From positions 930,001 to 994,000 of the forward strand of contig NZ_JAUSXI010000001.1 of the NCBI RefSeq assembly GCF_030815865.1: a stretch of DNA of 64,000 nucleotides, written 5' to 3'. The stretch is from Arthrobacter globiformis (GTDB taxonomy: Bacteria > Actinomycetota > Actinomycetes > Actinomycetales > Micrococcaceae). Of the stretch, positions 1 to 9,541 are shown one piece after another. Below the pieces are notes generated by a model that did no database searches, was not told where the DNA came from, and saw only the letters and a list, made by a program, of their open reading frames with translations. The number at the start of each line of letters is the position of its first letter. Within the stretch, counting starts at the first letter, position 1. Position numbers and translations under genes: made by a program.

Positions 1-1753
1 CGCCGTCGACGTCGTACTTGGCGCCGTCGCCGGCAAGGAACCAGCCCTGCTCCGCATACTGGCTCCAGTAGGAGTCGAAGTAGCGGCGCGGGTTGCCCCA
101 GACGGTCCGGGCGATTGCCGGGCCCGGCTGGTCCACGACGATGAAGCCCTGCACACCGGGGTCGGTGCGGTTCCCTGCCTCGTCCACCACCCGGGTGCTG
201 ACGCCGGGGAGCGGGCGGGCAGCGCAGCCGGGCTTGAATTCGGTGTCCGTGGGCGCGGGGGACATGATGGTGGCCCCGGTTTCGGACTGCCACCAGGTAT
301 CCACCATGGGCGCGGTGCCTGCACCGAGGTTGTCGCGCAGCCAGCGCCAGGCCTCCGGGTTCACGGCCTCTCCCACGGTGCCGAGCATCCGGATCGAGGA
401 GAAGTCGTAGCTGTCAGGCACGCCGTCCGGGAACCAGCCCATGAGCGAGCGGACCAGGGTGGGCGCCGTGTAGTACTGGGTGACGCCGTAGCGTTCGATG
501 ATCTCGAAGTGCCTGCCGGGATGCGGGGTGTTGGGCGTGCCCTCGAAGATCACCTGCGTCACGCCGTTGGAGAGCGGGCCGTATATCTCATAGGTGTGCG
601 CGGTGACCCAGGCGAGGTCGGCCGTGCACCAGTGCACGTCCTGGTCCCGGAGCGCCGGATCGGGGTTGCTGAACAGGTGCTCGAAGCTCCAGGAGGCCTG
701 GGTCAGGTAGCCGCCGGAGGTGTGGACCAGTCCCTTGGGCTTACCCGTGGTGCCGGAGGTGTACATGATGAACAGGGGAGTCTCGGCGTCGAACGCCTCC
801 GGTTCGTGCACGTCGGAGGCGGGCCCGACGACGTCATGCCACCAGACGTCGCGGCCTGCGGTCATTGGGACTGCAGGGAGGTCTGCGGGGGCGGTGGTGC
901 GGTTGATGACCAGGACGCGCTCGATGGCGTTGTCGCCGGCGACGGCGGCATCGGCGTTGTCCTTGACCGGGACCGCGACGCCGCGGCGGAACTGGCCGTC
1001 GGTGGTCACCAGCAGCTTCGCGCCGGTGTCAACGACGCGGAACCGGAGTGCCTCGGCGGAGAACCCGCCGAACACCAGGGAGTGCACGGCTCCGATCCGG
1101 GCCACCGCGAGCGTGATAATGACGGTTTCCGGGATCACGGGCAGGTAGATGACCACGCGGTCACCCTTGGTGATGCCGAGGGCCAGCAGGGCATTGGCGG
1201 CCTTGGAGACTTCACGCTGCAGTTCGGCGTAGGTGATGGTGCGGCGGTCGCCCGGTTCGCCCTCGAAGAACAGCGCCACCTTGTCCCCGCGGCCGGCGGC
1301 GACATGGCGGTCCACGCAGTTGTACGCGACGTTCAGCCTGCCGCCGTCGAACCACTTGATCTCGGGTCCACGGCCGGCTTCGACGTCGGCGGGCAGCCAG
1401 CTGTGCGCCGTGTGCCAAGGCCTTTGGGTGCCACGTTGCTGGTTGACGGGGCGCTCGGCCCAGTCCAACCGGAGGGCCTGTTCCTCCCAGAAGGCCACGT
1501 TGCCGGGATCGACAATGGTGCTGGGATCGACAGTGGGGGTGGTGCCGCTGTGACGCGCCGGCCCGTCGGTGGGGACGCCGTGCACTGCGCCGTCCGTTGG
1601 CTCGGTCGAGGACCATCCCGAAGAGCCGCTGAAGGAGCCGGGCGCGTCACGCAGCCCTGCTTCGTTCGCCGTCGCGTCCGAAGTGGTTTGTGGGGTTGCC
1701 TCAGATGGAATCCGGGCAAGGTTGGGCAGGGCAGAAGCATTCTTTGGGGTCAT
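1..1753 (-). CDS. acs: acetyl-CoA synthetase, C-terminus cut by window edge
   Basis: AMP-forming ligase that turns acetate, ATP and CoA into acetyl-CoA in the cytoplasm. About 584 codons are visible; the reading frame is still open at base 1, so roughly the last 70-90 residues are missing. The adenylate-forming motif MYTSGTTGKPKG is at about residues 330-341, and WWQSETG, typical of acetyl-CoA synthetases, is at about 486. The ATG at 1753 gives a Ser/Thr/Pro-rich N-terminal stretch of about 70 residues that most Acs proteins lack. The conserved part begins near FWEEQALRLDW at about residue 88, so the true start could be downstream. It is divergent from the CoA-binding protein gene. It fits the aceA/aceB/ramB/poxB genes at the other end of the window. 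Confidence 0.93.
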   Translation of the reverse strand, partial: MTPKNASALPNLARIPSEATPQTTSDATANEAGLRDAPGSFSGSSGWSSTEPTDGAVHGVPTDGPARHSGTTPTVDPSTIVDPGNVAFWEEQALRLDWAERPVNQQRGTQRPWHTAHSWLPADVEAGRGPEIKWFDGGRLNVAYNCVDRHVAAGRGDKVALFFEGEPGDRRTITYAELQREVSKAANALLALGITKGDRVVIYLPVIPETVIITLAVARIGAVHSLVFGGFSAEALRFRVVDTGAKLLVTTDGQFRRGVAVPVKDNADAAVAGDNAIERVLVINRTTAPADLPAVPMTAGRDVWWHDVVGPASDVHEPEAFDAETPLFIMYTSGTTGKPKGLVHTSGGYLTQASWSFEHLFSNPDPALRDQDVHWCTADLAWVTAHTYEIYGPLSNGVTQVIFEGTPNTPHPGRHFEIIERYGVTQYYTAPTLVRSLMGWFPDGVPDSYDFSSIRMLGTVGEAVNPEAWRWLRDNLGAGTAPMVDTWWQSETGATIMSPAPTDTEFKPGCAARPLPGVSTRVVDEAGNRTDPGVQGFIVVDQPGPAIARTVWGNPRRYFDSYWSQYAEQGWFLAGDGAKYDVDG

Positions 1754-2039
1754 TGCAGCACTCCATCGGTCCTGGCAGTAGCACCCCTAGCCCGCCGCCG
1801 GGACGGAAGAACAGTGACGTGGGAATGGTCGTCTCACGTCACCGGGGGTTGCTGCGGCTTCATCGATCCAGGTCTCTCGGCCGCTCGGGATGGTCACTAC
1901 CTACTAGAGCCGACTTGCAGGATTTCTCAAAATTGGCACCTTTGGAGCTGTAATATTCGTTCATCACGGTCGGGATCACTGCCTGCCATCCACATATTCG
2001 GAAAAGACCGCCAAATTGCCGCTGGAGTAGAGTTGATGC

Positions 2040-2465
2040 ATGGCTCACGAAAACGATCCGGCGGTTGTCGACCGACTCATGCGAACGAAGGGCACCTGGG
2101 CCATCGTCGGCCTGACCCGGAATGAGTGGCGCTCGGCGTACGACGTCTCGCTGTTTGTCCGCGACCGCATGGGTATGGAGATCATCCCGGTTAACCTGCC
2201 GGGCGACGACGTGCACGGCGAGAAAGGCTACCGTTCCCTCTCCGAGATTCCGGCGGAAAAGCACCCGATCGACGTCGTGGACTGTTTCGTCAATTCGCAG
2301 AAGGTAGGGGCCGTCATCGACCAGGCCATCGCAGTCGGCGCCAAGGCGGTGTGGTTGCAGCTCGGCGTGTTCGACGACGCCGCCGTGGAACGCGCGAAGA
2401 CCGCTGGGCTGGACGTCGTCGTGAATTCCTGCCCTGCCCGCGAAGGGTGGCGCGTGGGGATCTAG
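2040..2465 (+). CDS. CoA-binding domain protein (YccU-like)
   Basis: Small 141-residue protein made of a single Rossmann-type CoA-binding domain (CoA_binding_2 type). The nucleotide-binding strand-turn-helix is near residues 18-30 (TWAIVGLTRN). A second conserved part is IDVVDCFVNS and the AVWLQLGVFDD region at about 100-115, and NSCPAREG lies near the C-terminus. Length is typical for the stand-alone family. Homologues bind CoA or a nucleotide, but their cellular role is not well defined. It is transcribed away from acs with about 290 bases between them, and is followed by a gene on the opposite strand, so it is probably monocistronic. Confidence 0.85.
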   Translation: MAHENDPAVVDRLMRTKGTWAIVGLTRNEWRSAYDVSLFVRDRMGMEIIPVNLPGDDVHGEKGYRSLSEIPAEKHPIDVVDCFVNSQKVGAVIDQAIAVGAKAVWLQLGVFDDAAVERAKTAGLDVVVNSCPAREGWRVGI

Positions 2466-2509
2466 CCAGAGGACCTAGCCTATGCAGGGCACCGCTTCAA
2501 GGCTCCGGT

Positions 2510-3538
2510 TCAGGGCTTCATCAGCTCAGGGTAGTGACGCTCGGTGACATCCGGGTGGGCACGCATCCGGCCCTTGAGCATGTTCAGGCCGAACGAGGCG
2601 AGCATCGGATTGGACGGGTCATCAGTGATGCCGCGTGCCTGGGCCTTGATCTCCGCCGGGAGGGGTACCGGATCGATTACCGCGTCAAGGCGGGGCGACC
2701 AGAAGAACGGGACGGAATAACGGTCCACCCCTGGCGGCGGAGCTTTGACCCGGTGGATGGTGGCGGCCAGATAGCCCTCCGTGGCCACTTCGAGCATTTC
2801 GCCAAGGTTCACCACCAGCGCTTCGGGGATCGGTTTCACGGAAACCCACCCGCTGGAGCCCGGCGGCTGCACTTCAAGCCCGCCCACCTCATCCTGAAGG
2901 AGGAGGGTCACAAACCCGTAGTCCGCATGGGAGCCCACGCCCTGGTCTCCGGCCGCTTCCACCACTCCGCCGACGTAATGGACCAGCTTGCCCATCCAGG
3001 CCGGAGTATCCCTGAACGGCTCGTCGAAATAGTCCACCGGCTGCTGGAGCGACACGGCGATGGCCTGCATGAGCTCCGCCCCCACCTTGGACATGAGCTC
3101 GGCCCAGGCCATCGCCGCCTGCTTCAGCTCCGGCATGGACTCCTCCGGCCACAGGTTGTGGCCCTGCAGGAGCCAGTACGGCTGCTCGGGCGGATAGTCG
3201 TGCACCGGCTCCCGGTCGGGTGAGTAGTCGATCTGCTCGCGCGCATCCGCCCTTCCCTGCGTGACCTCCGTGCCCATCCGGGTGTAGCCACGGAAATGCG
3301 GGGACAGACGGTTGTCCAGCTTCATGCGTTCCTCGAGCGGAAGATCGAAAAAGCGACTGATGGTCGCCAGCAGATCCTTGGCCTGGCCGGGTGCACCGCC
3401 GTAGCCGATGACCTGGAAGAAACCGACGCGGTGCGTGGCATCGCGGAGCTCCTCAATGAACTCCGGATTGAACGAACCGTCGGCCCGGCGTGCGGAGCCG
3501 AGATCCAGTACAGGTATGGTCTCCCGGGCAGCTGCCAT
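2510..3538 (-). CDS. 2-oxoglutarate/Fe(II)-dependent oxygenase, isopenicillin N synthase-like
   Basis: 342-residue non-haem iron oxygenase. The DIOX_N region lies at about residues 8-120, and the catalytic jelly-roll carries the iron facial triad His204-x-Asp206 (SHADYG) and His262 (ATIHRVK). The RxS motif for 2-oxoglutarate (DRYS) follows ten residues later. All expected metal and co-substrate ligands are therefore present. Members oxidise small molecules, and plant and fungal relatives make hormones and antibiotics. The substrate here cannot be told from sequence. It converges with the CoA-binding gene and is divergent from the YjbR gene, so it stands alone. Confidence 0.88.
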   Translation of the reverse strand: MAAARETIPVLDLGSARRADGSFNPEFIEELRDATHRVGFFQVIGYGGAPGQAKDLLATISRFFDLPLEERMKLDNRLSPHFRGYTRMGTEVTQGRADAREQIDYSPDREPVHDYPPEQPYWLLQGHNLWPEESMPELKQAAMAWAELMSKVGAELMQAIAVSLQQPVDYFDEPFRDTPAWMGKLVHYVGGVVEAAGDQGVGSHADYGFVTLLLQDEVGGLEVQPPGSSGWVSVKPIPEALVVNLGEMLEVATEGYLAATIHRVKAPPPGVDRYSVPFFWSPRLDAVIDPVPLPAEIKAQARGITDDPSNPMLASFGLNMLKGRMRAHPDVTERHYPELMKP

Positions 3539-3583
3539 GTTCGCAGACTAGCACCGCCTGGAAAGGGTTTGTAGGCTCGCAGC

Positions 3584-3988
3584 ATGGATCAAGCCGCCCT
3601 GAGAAAAATCTGCCTGTCGTTTCCGGGCGCCTTCGAGGACTTCCCGTTCGGGCCCGAAACGTCGGTGTTCAAGGTCAAGGCGGCGGTGTCCGGTGGGGCG
3701 CGGCAGGAGGCAAAGATGTTCGCCGCGTCCGCCATGGATCCTGACGACTGGTCGGTGAGCCTCAAGTGCGAGCCTGCCCTGGCAGAACAGCTCCGGGCCG
3801 TGCATCCGGAGATCACCGGGGCGTGGCACATGAACAAGACGCACTGGAACGGCGTCCGGCTGGACGGTGGCCTGCCGGACGACATGGTCCGGGACATGGT
3901 GGAGGACTCCTACGATCTTGTGGTTGCCTCGCTGAGCCGGAAACAGCGGGAGCAGCTTGGCTGGGCCAGGCAGGTGGGCAATGGCTGA
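3584..3988 (+). CDS. MmcQ/YjbR family protein
   Basis: 134-residue protein of the MmcQ/YjbR fold. Family hallmarks are the N-terminal CLSFPGAFEDFPFG segment (residues 7-20), the FKVKAAV strand, the SLKCEP strand at about 62-67, and the MNKTHWNGV motif at about 83-91. These proteins adopt a CyaY-like alpha/beta fold with a double-wing DNA-binding appearance. Their cellular function remains poorly defined. The stop codon overlaps the start of the next gene (ATGGCTGA), which points to translational coupling. It forms the head of a short plus-strand run of small genes. Confidence 0.87.
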   Translation: MDQAALRKICLSFPGAFEDFPFGPETSVFKVKAAVSGGARQEAKMFAASAMDPDDWSVSLKCEPALAEQLRAVHPEITGAWHMNKTHWNGVRLDGGLPDDMVRDMVEDSYDLVVASLSRKQREQLGWARQVGNG

Positions 3989-4529
3989 AAAGCGGCTGGC
4001 ACGGGGTGCCCTCAACTACGCGGAGATCGGCGCCACCGAGCGCGGCGTCTCACCGGCAGGCTACCGCCGGGTGGCGTCCCGGACCTATCTCGGAGAGGGG
4101 GCGGATGTGTACCGCAAGGTGGCGCAGGGGATCCTGGCCTGGGAACTGCAGCGCCGGTCCGGGCTGCGCGTCCGGACCGAGTCCGACGTCGTCGTTCCCG
4201 GCGCGCGCGTGGTGAGCGGTTTCGGCGTCGGGCCCTTCCGGCTCAACGCGCCCTGCGAGGTGGTGTGGGTGCACCGTCCCGCGCCGGGCGGCGGACCGCA
4301 GTCAGCTGGCTTCGGCTACGGCTCCCTGCCGGGCCACCCGGTGCGCGGTGAGGAGTCATTTGTGACCGAGATCGATGCCCAGGGCCGGGTATACCTCTCC
4401 ATCACTGCGTTCAGCCGTCCGTCCAACTGGTTCTACGCTGCGGGCGGCGCGCTGGCCCGCCGCGCGCAGCGCCTCATGACTTCCCGATACATTGAAGGTG
4501 CACGCCAACTCGCCGCAGGTGAAAGCTGA
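3981..4529 (+). CDS. DUF1990 family protein
   Basis: 182-residue protein whose conserved positions match DUF1990: an LNYAEIGAT start, the KVAQGILAWELQRR helix at about 45-60, GFGVGPFRLNAPCEVVW in the middle, and GYGSLPGHPVRGEE followed by a YLSITAFSRPSNW strand. The family is a compact beta-rich domain without an assigned reaction. The ATG at 3981 was chosen because it overlaps the stop of the YjbR gene by 8 bases, a normal coupled arrangement. A longer in-frame start at 3957 would overlap further without a better ribosome site. Confidence 0.84.
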   Translation: MAEKRLARGALNYAEIGATERGVSPAGYRRVASRTYLGEGADVYRKVAQGILAWELQRRSGLRVRTESDVVVPGARVVSGFGVGPFRLNAPCEVVWVHRPAPGGGPQSAGFGYGSLPGHPVRGEESFVTEIDAQGRVYLSITAFSRPSNWFYAAGGALARRAQRLMTSRYIEGARQLAAGES

Positions 4530-4542
4530 TCAGGAGAGGTAC

Positions 4543-5193
4543 ATGCTGGACCAAAAGAGCCTTGACCTTTTGTGGAACTTCGAGGATCCGAAGCTGTCCG
4601 AGCAACGCTTCCGGGACGCGCTGGCGGACCCCCGGTACGACGCCGACGAACGGGCCGAACTGTCCACGCAGCTGGGTCGGGCCATCGGGCTCCAAGGCCG
4701 CTTCGAAGAGGCTGACGCCCTGCTCGACTCGATTGACGGGGACGAGCCGACGGTTGGTGTCCGCGTCCTGCTGGAGCGCGGGCGGGTCCTGAACTCGAGC
4801 GGGCACGCGGCCATGGCGGTGCCGCTGTTTGAGCAGGCGGCCGAGCTCGGCGACCATCTTGGCGAGGAATTCCTGGCCGTGGACGCGCTGCACATGCTGG
4901 CCATCGCCGACTCCGCCCACGCCGAGCTCTGGACCCGCAGCGCGCTGGAGTACGCCTCCACGGTCCACGACGAGCGGACCAAGCGCTGGATGGTGGCGCT
5001 GCACAACAACCTGGGCTGGACCCTGCACGGAGCGGGCCGGCTCACCGAGGCGCTCGTGGAGTTCCAACTGGCCGAGCAGTGGGCCGAGCGCGTCGGCACC
5101 CCGGCCCAGCAGAAGTATGCCCGCGAGGCCATCGAGGAGTGCGAGCAGGCGCTCTCCTCCGGACAGAACGCACAAACCCAAGGAAAGGCGTAA
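4543..5193 (+). CDS. tetratricopeptide-repeat protein
   Basis: 216-residue, mostly helical, acidic protein. Helix pairs of TPR type can be read at about residues 40-75 (small residues at the 8/20 positions around LGRAIGLQGRFEEADALLD), 85-120 and 150-195 (NNLGWTLHGAGRLTEALVEF). There is no signal peptide or membrane segment, so it is cytoplasmic and likely a protein-binding scaffold. The start at 4543 is set by an AGGAGAGG ribosome site at 4532-4539. It begins 13 bases after the DUF1990 gene and is followed after 5 bases by the monooxygenase gene, so these genes are probably one operon. Confidence 0.82.
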   Translation: MLDQKSLDLLWNFEDPKLSEQRFRDALADPRYDADERAELSTQLGRAIGLQGRFEEADALLDSIDGDEPTVGVRVLLERGRVLNSSGHAAMAVPLFEQAAELGDHLGEEFLAVDALHMLAIADSAHAELWTRSALEYASTVHDERTKRWMVALHNNLGWTLHGAGRLTEALVEFQLAEQWAERVGTPAQQKYAREAIEECEQALSSGQNAQTQGKA

Positions 5194-5198
5194 AACCC

Positions 5199-5516
5199 GT
5201 GATATTCATCGTCGTCAAGTTCAAGGTCAAAGCCGACTGGTCAGATAAGTGGCTCGGCCTGGTGGCGGACTTCACCGAGGCCACCCGCCAGGAGCCAGGC
5301 AACCTGTGGTTCGACTGGTCCCGCAGTGTGGACGACCCGAACGAGTTCGTCCTGGTCGAAGCGTTCAAGGACGATGCCGCCGGGGACCATGTCAACAGCG
5401 CCCACTTCAAGAAGGCCATGGCGGACATGCCGCAGGCCCTCGCGGAGACCCCGCGCATCATCAGCCGCCAGCTCGACGGCGACGGCTGGGACACGATGGG
5501 CGAGCTCACGATCTGA
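5199..5516 (+). CDS. antibiotic biosynthesis monooxygenase (ABM) domain protein
   Basis: 105-residue ferredoxin-like alpha/beta barrel of the ABM family. Recognisable are the first strand IFIVVKFKVK, the helix WLGLVADFTEATRQEPG, the strand LWFDWSRS, the EFVLVEAFKD strand and the downstream HVNSAHFKKAM helix. Relatives are cofactor-free monooxygenases or quinone-handling proteins such as YgiN; which activity applies here is unclear. The GTG at 5199 lies 10 bases after an AGGAAAGG ribosome site at the end of the TPR gene. Upstream in-frame starts lie inside that gene and were rejected. Confidence 0.83.
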   Translation: MIFIVVKFKVKADWSDKWLGLVADFTEATRQEPGNLWFDWSRSVDDPNEFVLVEAFKDDAAGDHVNSAHFKKAMADMPQALAETPRIISRQLDGDGWDTMGELTI

Positions 5517-5539
5517 GCCCGCTCGCTAGCATTAACTGC

Positions 5540-5833
5540 ATGTGGATCGGCTGGATCGAGTTCGACATCCTCCTCGGCGACGTGCATAGCCTCAAGGAGA
5601 AGCGGTCTGTTGTGCGGCCGTTGCTGGCCGAGGTCAAACGGCGCTATGACGTCTCGGTGGCCGAGGTGGGGGATCACGACCAGTACCGCCGCACGAGGAT
5701 CGGCGCCGGCCTGGTAGCCGCCGACCGCGCGCACCTCGTGGAGGTACTCACCGCCGTCGAACGCTTCGTGGCCTTCCGGCCTGAGCTGGAGCTGCTGAGC
5801 GCCCGGCAACGGGAGCTCCACAGCGAGGATTAA
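5540..5833 (+). CDS. DUF503 family protein
   Basis: 97-residue ferredoxin-like protein with the DUF503 signature: an opening MWIGWIEFDILLGDVHSLKEK, which is LKEKR-centred, then a VKRRYDVSVAEVGDHD segment and a C-terminal helix. In other bacteria, DUF503 proteins (YlxP) often sit beside rbfA and infB and have been linked to ribosome or translation factors. That context is absent here. The ATG at 5540 follows the ABM gene by 23 bases. It is the last gene of the plus-strand run and faces the end of purL across a large palindrome. Confidence 0.85.
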   Translation: MWIGWIEFDILLGDVHSLKEKRSVVRPLLAEVKRRYDVSVAEVGDHDQYRRTRIGAGLVAADRAHLVEVLTAVERFVAFRPELELLSARQRELHSED

Positions 5834-5836
5834 AGC

Positions 5837-5918
5837 AACGCGGGGCCACCTTGGATCTCGACGGGCTCGATCAGCGTTACCGCTGGTTGAGCCCGTCGAA
5901 ACCAGGTGACCCCGTGTT
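5837..5918. repeat. large imperfect palindrome between convergent genes
   Basis: Two arms of about 40 bases (5837-5876 and 5881-5918) pair around a four-base loop. The inner stem TCGACGGGCTC pairs with GAGCCCGTCGA, and outer GGGGCCACCT pairs with AGGTGACCCC. It lies between the ends of the DUF503 gene and purL, so it could end transcription from both sides. It has no T-run on either strand, so it is not a classical intrinsic terminator. The shape resembles the REP-like palindromes common in actinobacterial intergenic regions. Confidence 0.7.
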
Positions 5919-5935
5919 GCTGGTGGCCTAAAGGC

Positions 5936-8263
5936 TTAGCCGAAGTACTTCGGCAGGGTGGCCTCGTGGGCTTCGCGGAGCGAGTCCAGCGAGAGGGTGT
6001 CCACGCCGTTGATCTCCAGCTGTCCGCTGGCTGCGTCCACCACGCCGATGCGCAGGTGCTCGAAGCCGCGGGCAGTGCACATGTCCTTGAAGCGGACTTC
6101 CTCGGAGCGCGGAACGCTCACGACGGCGCGGCCCTGGGTCTCGGAGAACAGCGCGGTGAAGAGGTCCACGCCGTCGCGGTCCAGGACGTCCTGCAGCGCG
6201 ATCCGCGCGCCCACGCCGTAGCGCAGCGACGCTTCCACGAGGGCCGCGGCAAGGCCGCCCTCGGAGAGGTCGTGGGCCGAGTCCACCATGCCGTCGCGGG
6301 ACGCGTTGATCAGGATCTCGCCCAGCGCACGTTCGGCCTCGAGGTCAACCTTGGGGGGCAGGCCGCCGAGGTGGCCGCGCATGTTGGACCATTCCGAGCC
6401 GTCCAGTTCCGCTGCAGTTGTGCCCAGCAGGTAGATGGCCGCGCCGTCTTCCCGCCAGCCCGACGGCGTGCGGCGGGCGACGTCGTCGAGCTTGCCCAGC
6501 ACTGCCACCACCGGGGAGGGGTGGATCGGCGTGGTGCCGGTCTGGTTGTACAGCGAGACGTTGCCGCCGGTGACTGGGATGCCCAGGACCATGCAGGCGT
6601 CGGAGAGGCCGCGGATGGCTTCGGCCAGCTGCCACATGACGTCCGGGTCCTCGGGGGAACCGAAGTTCAGGCAGTCGCTCACGGCCATCGGCACGGCCCC
6701 GGATGTGGCCACGTTGCGGTAAGCCTCGGCCAGTGCCAGCTGGGCGCCGTGGTACGGGTCGAGGTAGGTGTAGCGGCCGTTGGCGTCGGTGGCCAGGGCA
6801 ACGCCCAGGCCGGATTCCTCGTCCACGCGGACCACGCCGGCGTCGTCCGGGAACGCCAGGGCGGTGTTGCCGCCGACGTACCGGTCGTACTGGTTGGTGA
6901 TCCAGGACTTGTCGCACATGTTCGGCGAGGCAACGAGCTCGGTGACGGCCGCGGCCAGTTCCGCCGGGGCGGAGGGGCGGGCGGCGTCCTGTACGGACCC
7001 GGTGAAGGAGTCGGCCTGGAGGGCGTCCTGCCACGCGGGGCGGGCGAACGGGCGGTCGTAGACCGGACCGTCGTGGGCCACGGTGCGCGGGTCGACGTCG
7101 ACAATGACTTCGCCTTCCCACGTGATGATCAGGCGGCCGCTGTCGGTCACCTCACCCAGCCAGGCGTACTCCACTGCCCACTTGTCCATGACGGCTTCGA
7201 AGGCCTCGACGTTCTCTGGCGTCACCACGGCCATCATGCGTTCCTGGGACTCGGACATCAGGATCTCGCCCGGAGTCAGGGTGGGGTCGCGCAGCAGGAC
7301 AGAGGTCAATTCGACGTTCATGCCGCCGTCGCCGTTGGAGGCGAGCTCGGACGTGGCGCAGGAGATGCCCGCGGCGCCGAGGTCCTGGATGCCCTCAACC
7401 AGCGAACCCTTGAACAGTTCAAGGCAGCACTCGATCAGGACCTTTTCGGCGAACGGGTCGCCCACCTGGACCGCGGGCCGCTTGGACGGCTTGGTGTCAT
7501 CGAAGGACTCGGAGGCGAGCACCGAGGCGCCGCCGATGCCGTCGCCGCCGGTGCGTGCACCGAACAGCACCACCTTGTTGCCCTTGCCGGAGGCGTTGGC
7601 CAGGCGGATGTCCTCGTGGCGCATGACGCCCACGGCCAGGGCGTTGACCAGCGGGTTGCCCTGGTACACGGAGTCGAAGACCATCTCGCCGCCGATGTTC
7701 GGCAGGCCGAGGGAGTTGCCGTAGCCGCCGATGCCCGCGACCGCGCCGTGCATGACGCGGGCGGTGTCGGGGTGGTCGATCGCACCGAAGCGGAGCGGAT
7801 CCATCACGGCGACCGGGCGGGCACCCATGGAGATGATGTCGCGGACGATGCCGCCGATGCCGGTGGCGGCACCCTGGTACGGCTCAACGAACGACGGCGA
7901 GTTGTGCGACTCGATCTTGAAAGTCACGGCCCAGCCGTCGCCCAGGTTGGTGACGCCGGCGTTTTCGCCGATGCCCACCAGCATGTCCTTCTTCATCTCG
8001 TCGGTCACCTTCTCGCCGAACTGGCGCAGGTGGTTCTTCGAGGACTTGTAGGAGCAATGCTCGCTCCACATCACGGAGTACATGGCGAGTTCCGCGCCGG
8101 TCGGGCGGCGGCCAAGGACCTTGACGATCTCGTCGAACTCGTTCTGCTTCAGGCCGAGTTCGGCCCACGGCAGTTCGGTGTCCGGCGTCTTGGCCGCGTG
8201 CTCGACGGTGTCGATGTTGAACTTTTTGGTCTCGGTGATCGAGCTTGTTGAGATCTCGGTCAT
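5936..8263 (-). CDS. purL: phosphoribosylformylglycinamidine synthase subunit PurL
   Basis: 775-residue synthetase subunit of the FGAM synthase complex in purine biosynthesis. It uses ATP to amidate FGAR with ammonia supplied by PurQ. Family landmarks include [16 protein letters not shown] near residues 61-76, [21 protein letters not shown] at about 112-132 (substrate and ATP contact), [13 protein letters not shown] at about 238-250, and the second-half GGLPPKV and [11 protein letters not shown] segments. Length matches small-type PurL, which needs PurS and PurQ, both present upstream. The ATG at 8263 overlaps the purQ stop by one base, a tight coupling. Confidence 0.97.
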   Translation of the reverse strand: MTEISTSSITETKKFNIDTVEHAAKTPDTELPWAELGLKQNEFDEIVKVLGRRPTGAELAMYSVMWSEHCSYKSSKNHLRQFGEKVTDEMKKDMLVGIGENAGVTNLGDGWAVTFKIESHNSPSFVEPYQGAATGIGGIVRDIISMGARPVAVMDPLRFGAIDHPDTARVMHGAVAGIGGYGNSLGLPNIGGEMVFDSVYQGNPLVNALAVGVMRHEDIRLANASGKGNKVVLFGARTGGDGIGGASVLASESFDDTKPSKRPAVQVGDPFAEKVLIECCLELFKGSLVEGIQDLGAAGISCATSELASNGDGGMNVELTSVLLRDPTLTPGEILMSESQERMMAVVTPENVEAFEAVMDKWAVEYAWLGEVTDSGRLIITWEGEVIVDVDPRTVAHDGPVYDRPFARPAWQDALQADSFTGSVQDAARPSAPAELAAAVTELVASPNMCDKSWITNQYDRYVGGNTALAFPDDAGVVRVDEESGLGVALATDANGRYTYLDPYHGAQLALAEAYRNVATSGAVPMAVSDCLNFGSPEDPDVMWQLAEAIRGLSDACMVLGIPVTGGNVSLYNQTGTTPIHPSPVVAVLGKLDDVARRTPSGWREDGAAIYLLGTTAAELDGSEWSNMRGHLGGLPPKVDLEAERALGEILINASRDGMVDSAHDLSEGGLAAALVEASLRYGVGARIALQDVLDRDGVDLFTALFSETQGRAVVSVPRSEEVRFKDMCTARGFEHLRIGVVDAASGQLEINGVDTLSLDSLREAHEATLPKYFG

Positions 8264-9033
8264 TAGTTCGCTCCCACAATCTTGTTCAGTACCGAGGTGA
8301 AGAGACCGAGGCCTTCGGTGTCGGACCCGCCGATACCGTCCAGGGACTCGGGGCCGAAGCCCACCTCCACGGCGTGCTCCGGGTGCGGCATGAGGCCCAC
8401 CACGTTGCCGGCGGCGTTCGAGATGCCGGCAATGTCGCGGCGCGAGCCGTTCGGGTTGAAGCCCACGTAGCGGAACACCACGCGGCCCTCGGACTCGAGG
8501 GCGTCGAGGGTCTTCTCGTCCGCGATGTACTGGCCGTCCTGGTTCTTCAGCGGCACCGTGATTTCCTGGCCCGCGGCGTAGTCCCCGGTCCAGTAGGTGC
8601 TGTTGTTCTCGACCCGCAGCACCTGGTCGCGGCAGATGAACTTCAGGTGGTCATTCTTGATCATGGAGCCGGGCAGCAGGTGCGACTCGGTCAGCAGCTG
8701 GAACCCGTTGCAGATGCCGAGCACCGGCAGCTTGGCATCCGAGTTGGCGGCGTCGATGATCTTGGACATCAGCGGAGCGAAGCGCGCGATGGCACCGGCG
8801 CGCAGGTAGTCGCCGTAGGAGAATCCGCCCGGCAGGATGACGGCGTCAACGTCGCCCAGTTCGGAGTCTCCGTGCCAGAGCTCCACGGGCGTGCCGCCCG
8901 CGAGCCGGACCGCACGGGAAGCGTCCCGGTCATCCAGGGTTCCGGGGAAGGTGACGACGCCGATTTTCGCGCCTGCGAGGCGCGGCTCGGCGGCGACGGC
9001 GACTGCCTCGCCTATCAGGGGAAGTTCAGTCAT
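8263..9033 (-). CDS. purQ: phosphoribosylformylglycinamidine synthase subunit PurQ
   Basis: Glutaminase subunit of FGAM synthase that releases ammonia from glutamine for PurL. It is a class I glutamine amidotransferase. The nucleophile Cys108 sits in the GICNGFQLL elbow, and the His/Glu pair is in MPHPEHAVE near residue 225-233. The [14 protein letters not shown] loop is the family fingerprint. The ATG at 9033 lies one base after the purS stop. With it the protein has about 20 extra N-terminal residues before KIGVVTFPG, so a later start is possible. Coupled at both ends to purS and purL. Confidence 0.96.
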   Translation of the reverse strand: MTELPLIGEAVAVAAEPRLAGAKIGVVTFPGTLDDRDASRAVRLAGGTPVELWHGDSELGDVDAVILPGGFSYGDYLRAGAIARFAPLMSKIIDAANSDAKLPVLGICNGFQLLTESHLLPGSMIKNDHLKFICRDQVLRVENNSTYWTGDYAAGQEITVPLKNQDGQYIADEKTLDALESEGRVVFRYVGFNPNGSRRDIAGISNAAGNVVGLMPHPEHAVEVGFGPESLDGIGGSDTEGLGLFTSVLNKIVGAN

Positions 9034-9034
9034 C

Positions 9035-9286
9035 TCAGGCCTCGACAACCTCGACGTTTATAACGTCCTCGATCACCGGGTTGGACAGCAGGGTCTCGGC
9101 GGCTTCGCGGGCCTGGGCCAGGATGTCCTCGGTCACCTCGCCGTCAACGGTCAGTTCGAAACGCTTGCCCTGGCGGACAGAGCTAAAGCTGGTGAAGCCC
9201 AGGCGGGGGAGTGCACCCACGATGGCCTTCCCCTGCGGGTCCAGAATCTCGGGCTTGGGCATGACGTCGACAACGATCCGGGGCAT
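9035..9286 (-). CDS. purS: phosphoribosylformylglycinamidine synthase subunit PurS
   Basis: 83-residue small subunit that bridges PurQ and PurL in the FGAM synthase complex. It shows the typical [20 protein letters not shown] opening, the [16 protein letters not shown] strand and the C-terminal [12 protein letters not shown] strand of the family. The ATG at 9286 was chosen because an AGGAG ribosome site lies just upstream on the minus strand and the conserved sequence begins there. A start eight codons earlier would add residues the family lacks. First gene of the purSQL operon; the promoter must lie in 9287-9541. Confidence 0.94.
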   Translation of the reverse strand: MPRIVVDVMPKPEILDPQGKAIVGALPRLGFTSFSSVRQGKRFELTVDGEVTEDILAQAREAAETLLSNPVIEDVINVEVVEA

Positions 9287-9541
9287 CCGGTAACTCCTGT
9301 GCGTGTGCATTGGGTAAGGGCGCAGCGGAGTGTTGCCGTCTCACGCCATTCCTAAACTTGCCTGGCCGTTTCAAATGGCAGGGCATTCAAATGGCATGGT
9401 GTGGACGGGCGCTCCGCGAGCTTGCATGCCTATTCTACCGGCCGCAGCGCACCACTCCGTATTCGGTGTGGCGGACGCCGCAGCGAGGAAAGAACGACGC
9501 CGGCTCTGGTCCGCCCGGGGCACGCTCAGTAGGATTGCGGA

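Noticed and set aside
5906..8251. 781-codon open frame on the plus strand opposite purL
   Set aside because: It is the antisense shadow of a well-conserved, GC-rich gene. Its product is Gly/Val/His/Arg-rich with no known domain and no ribosome site.
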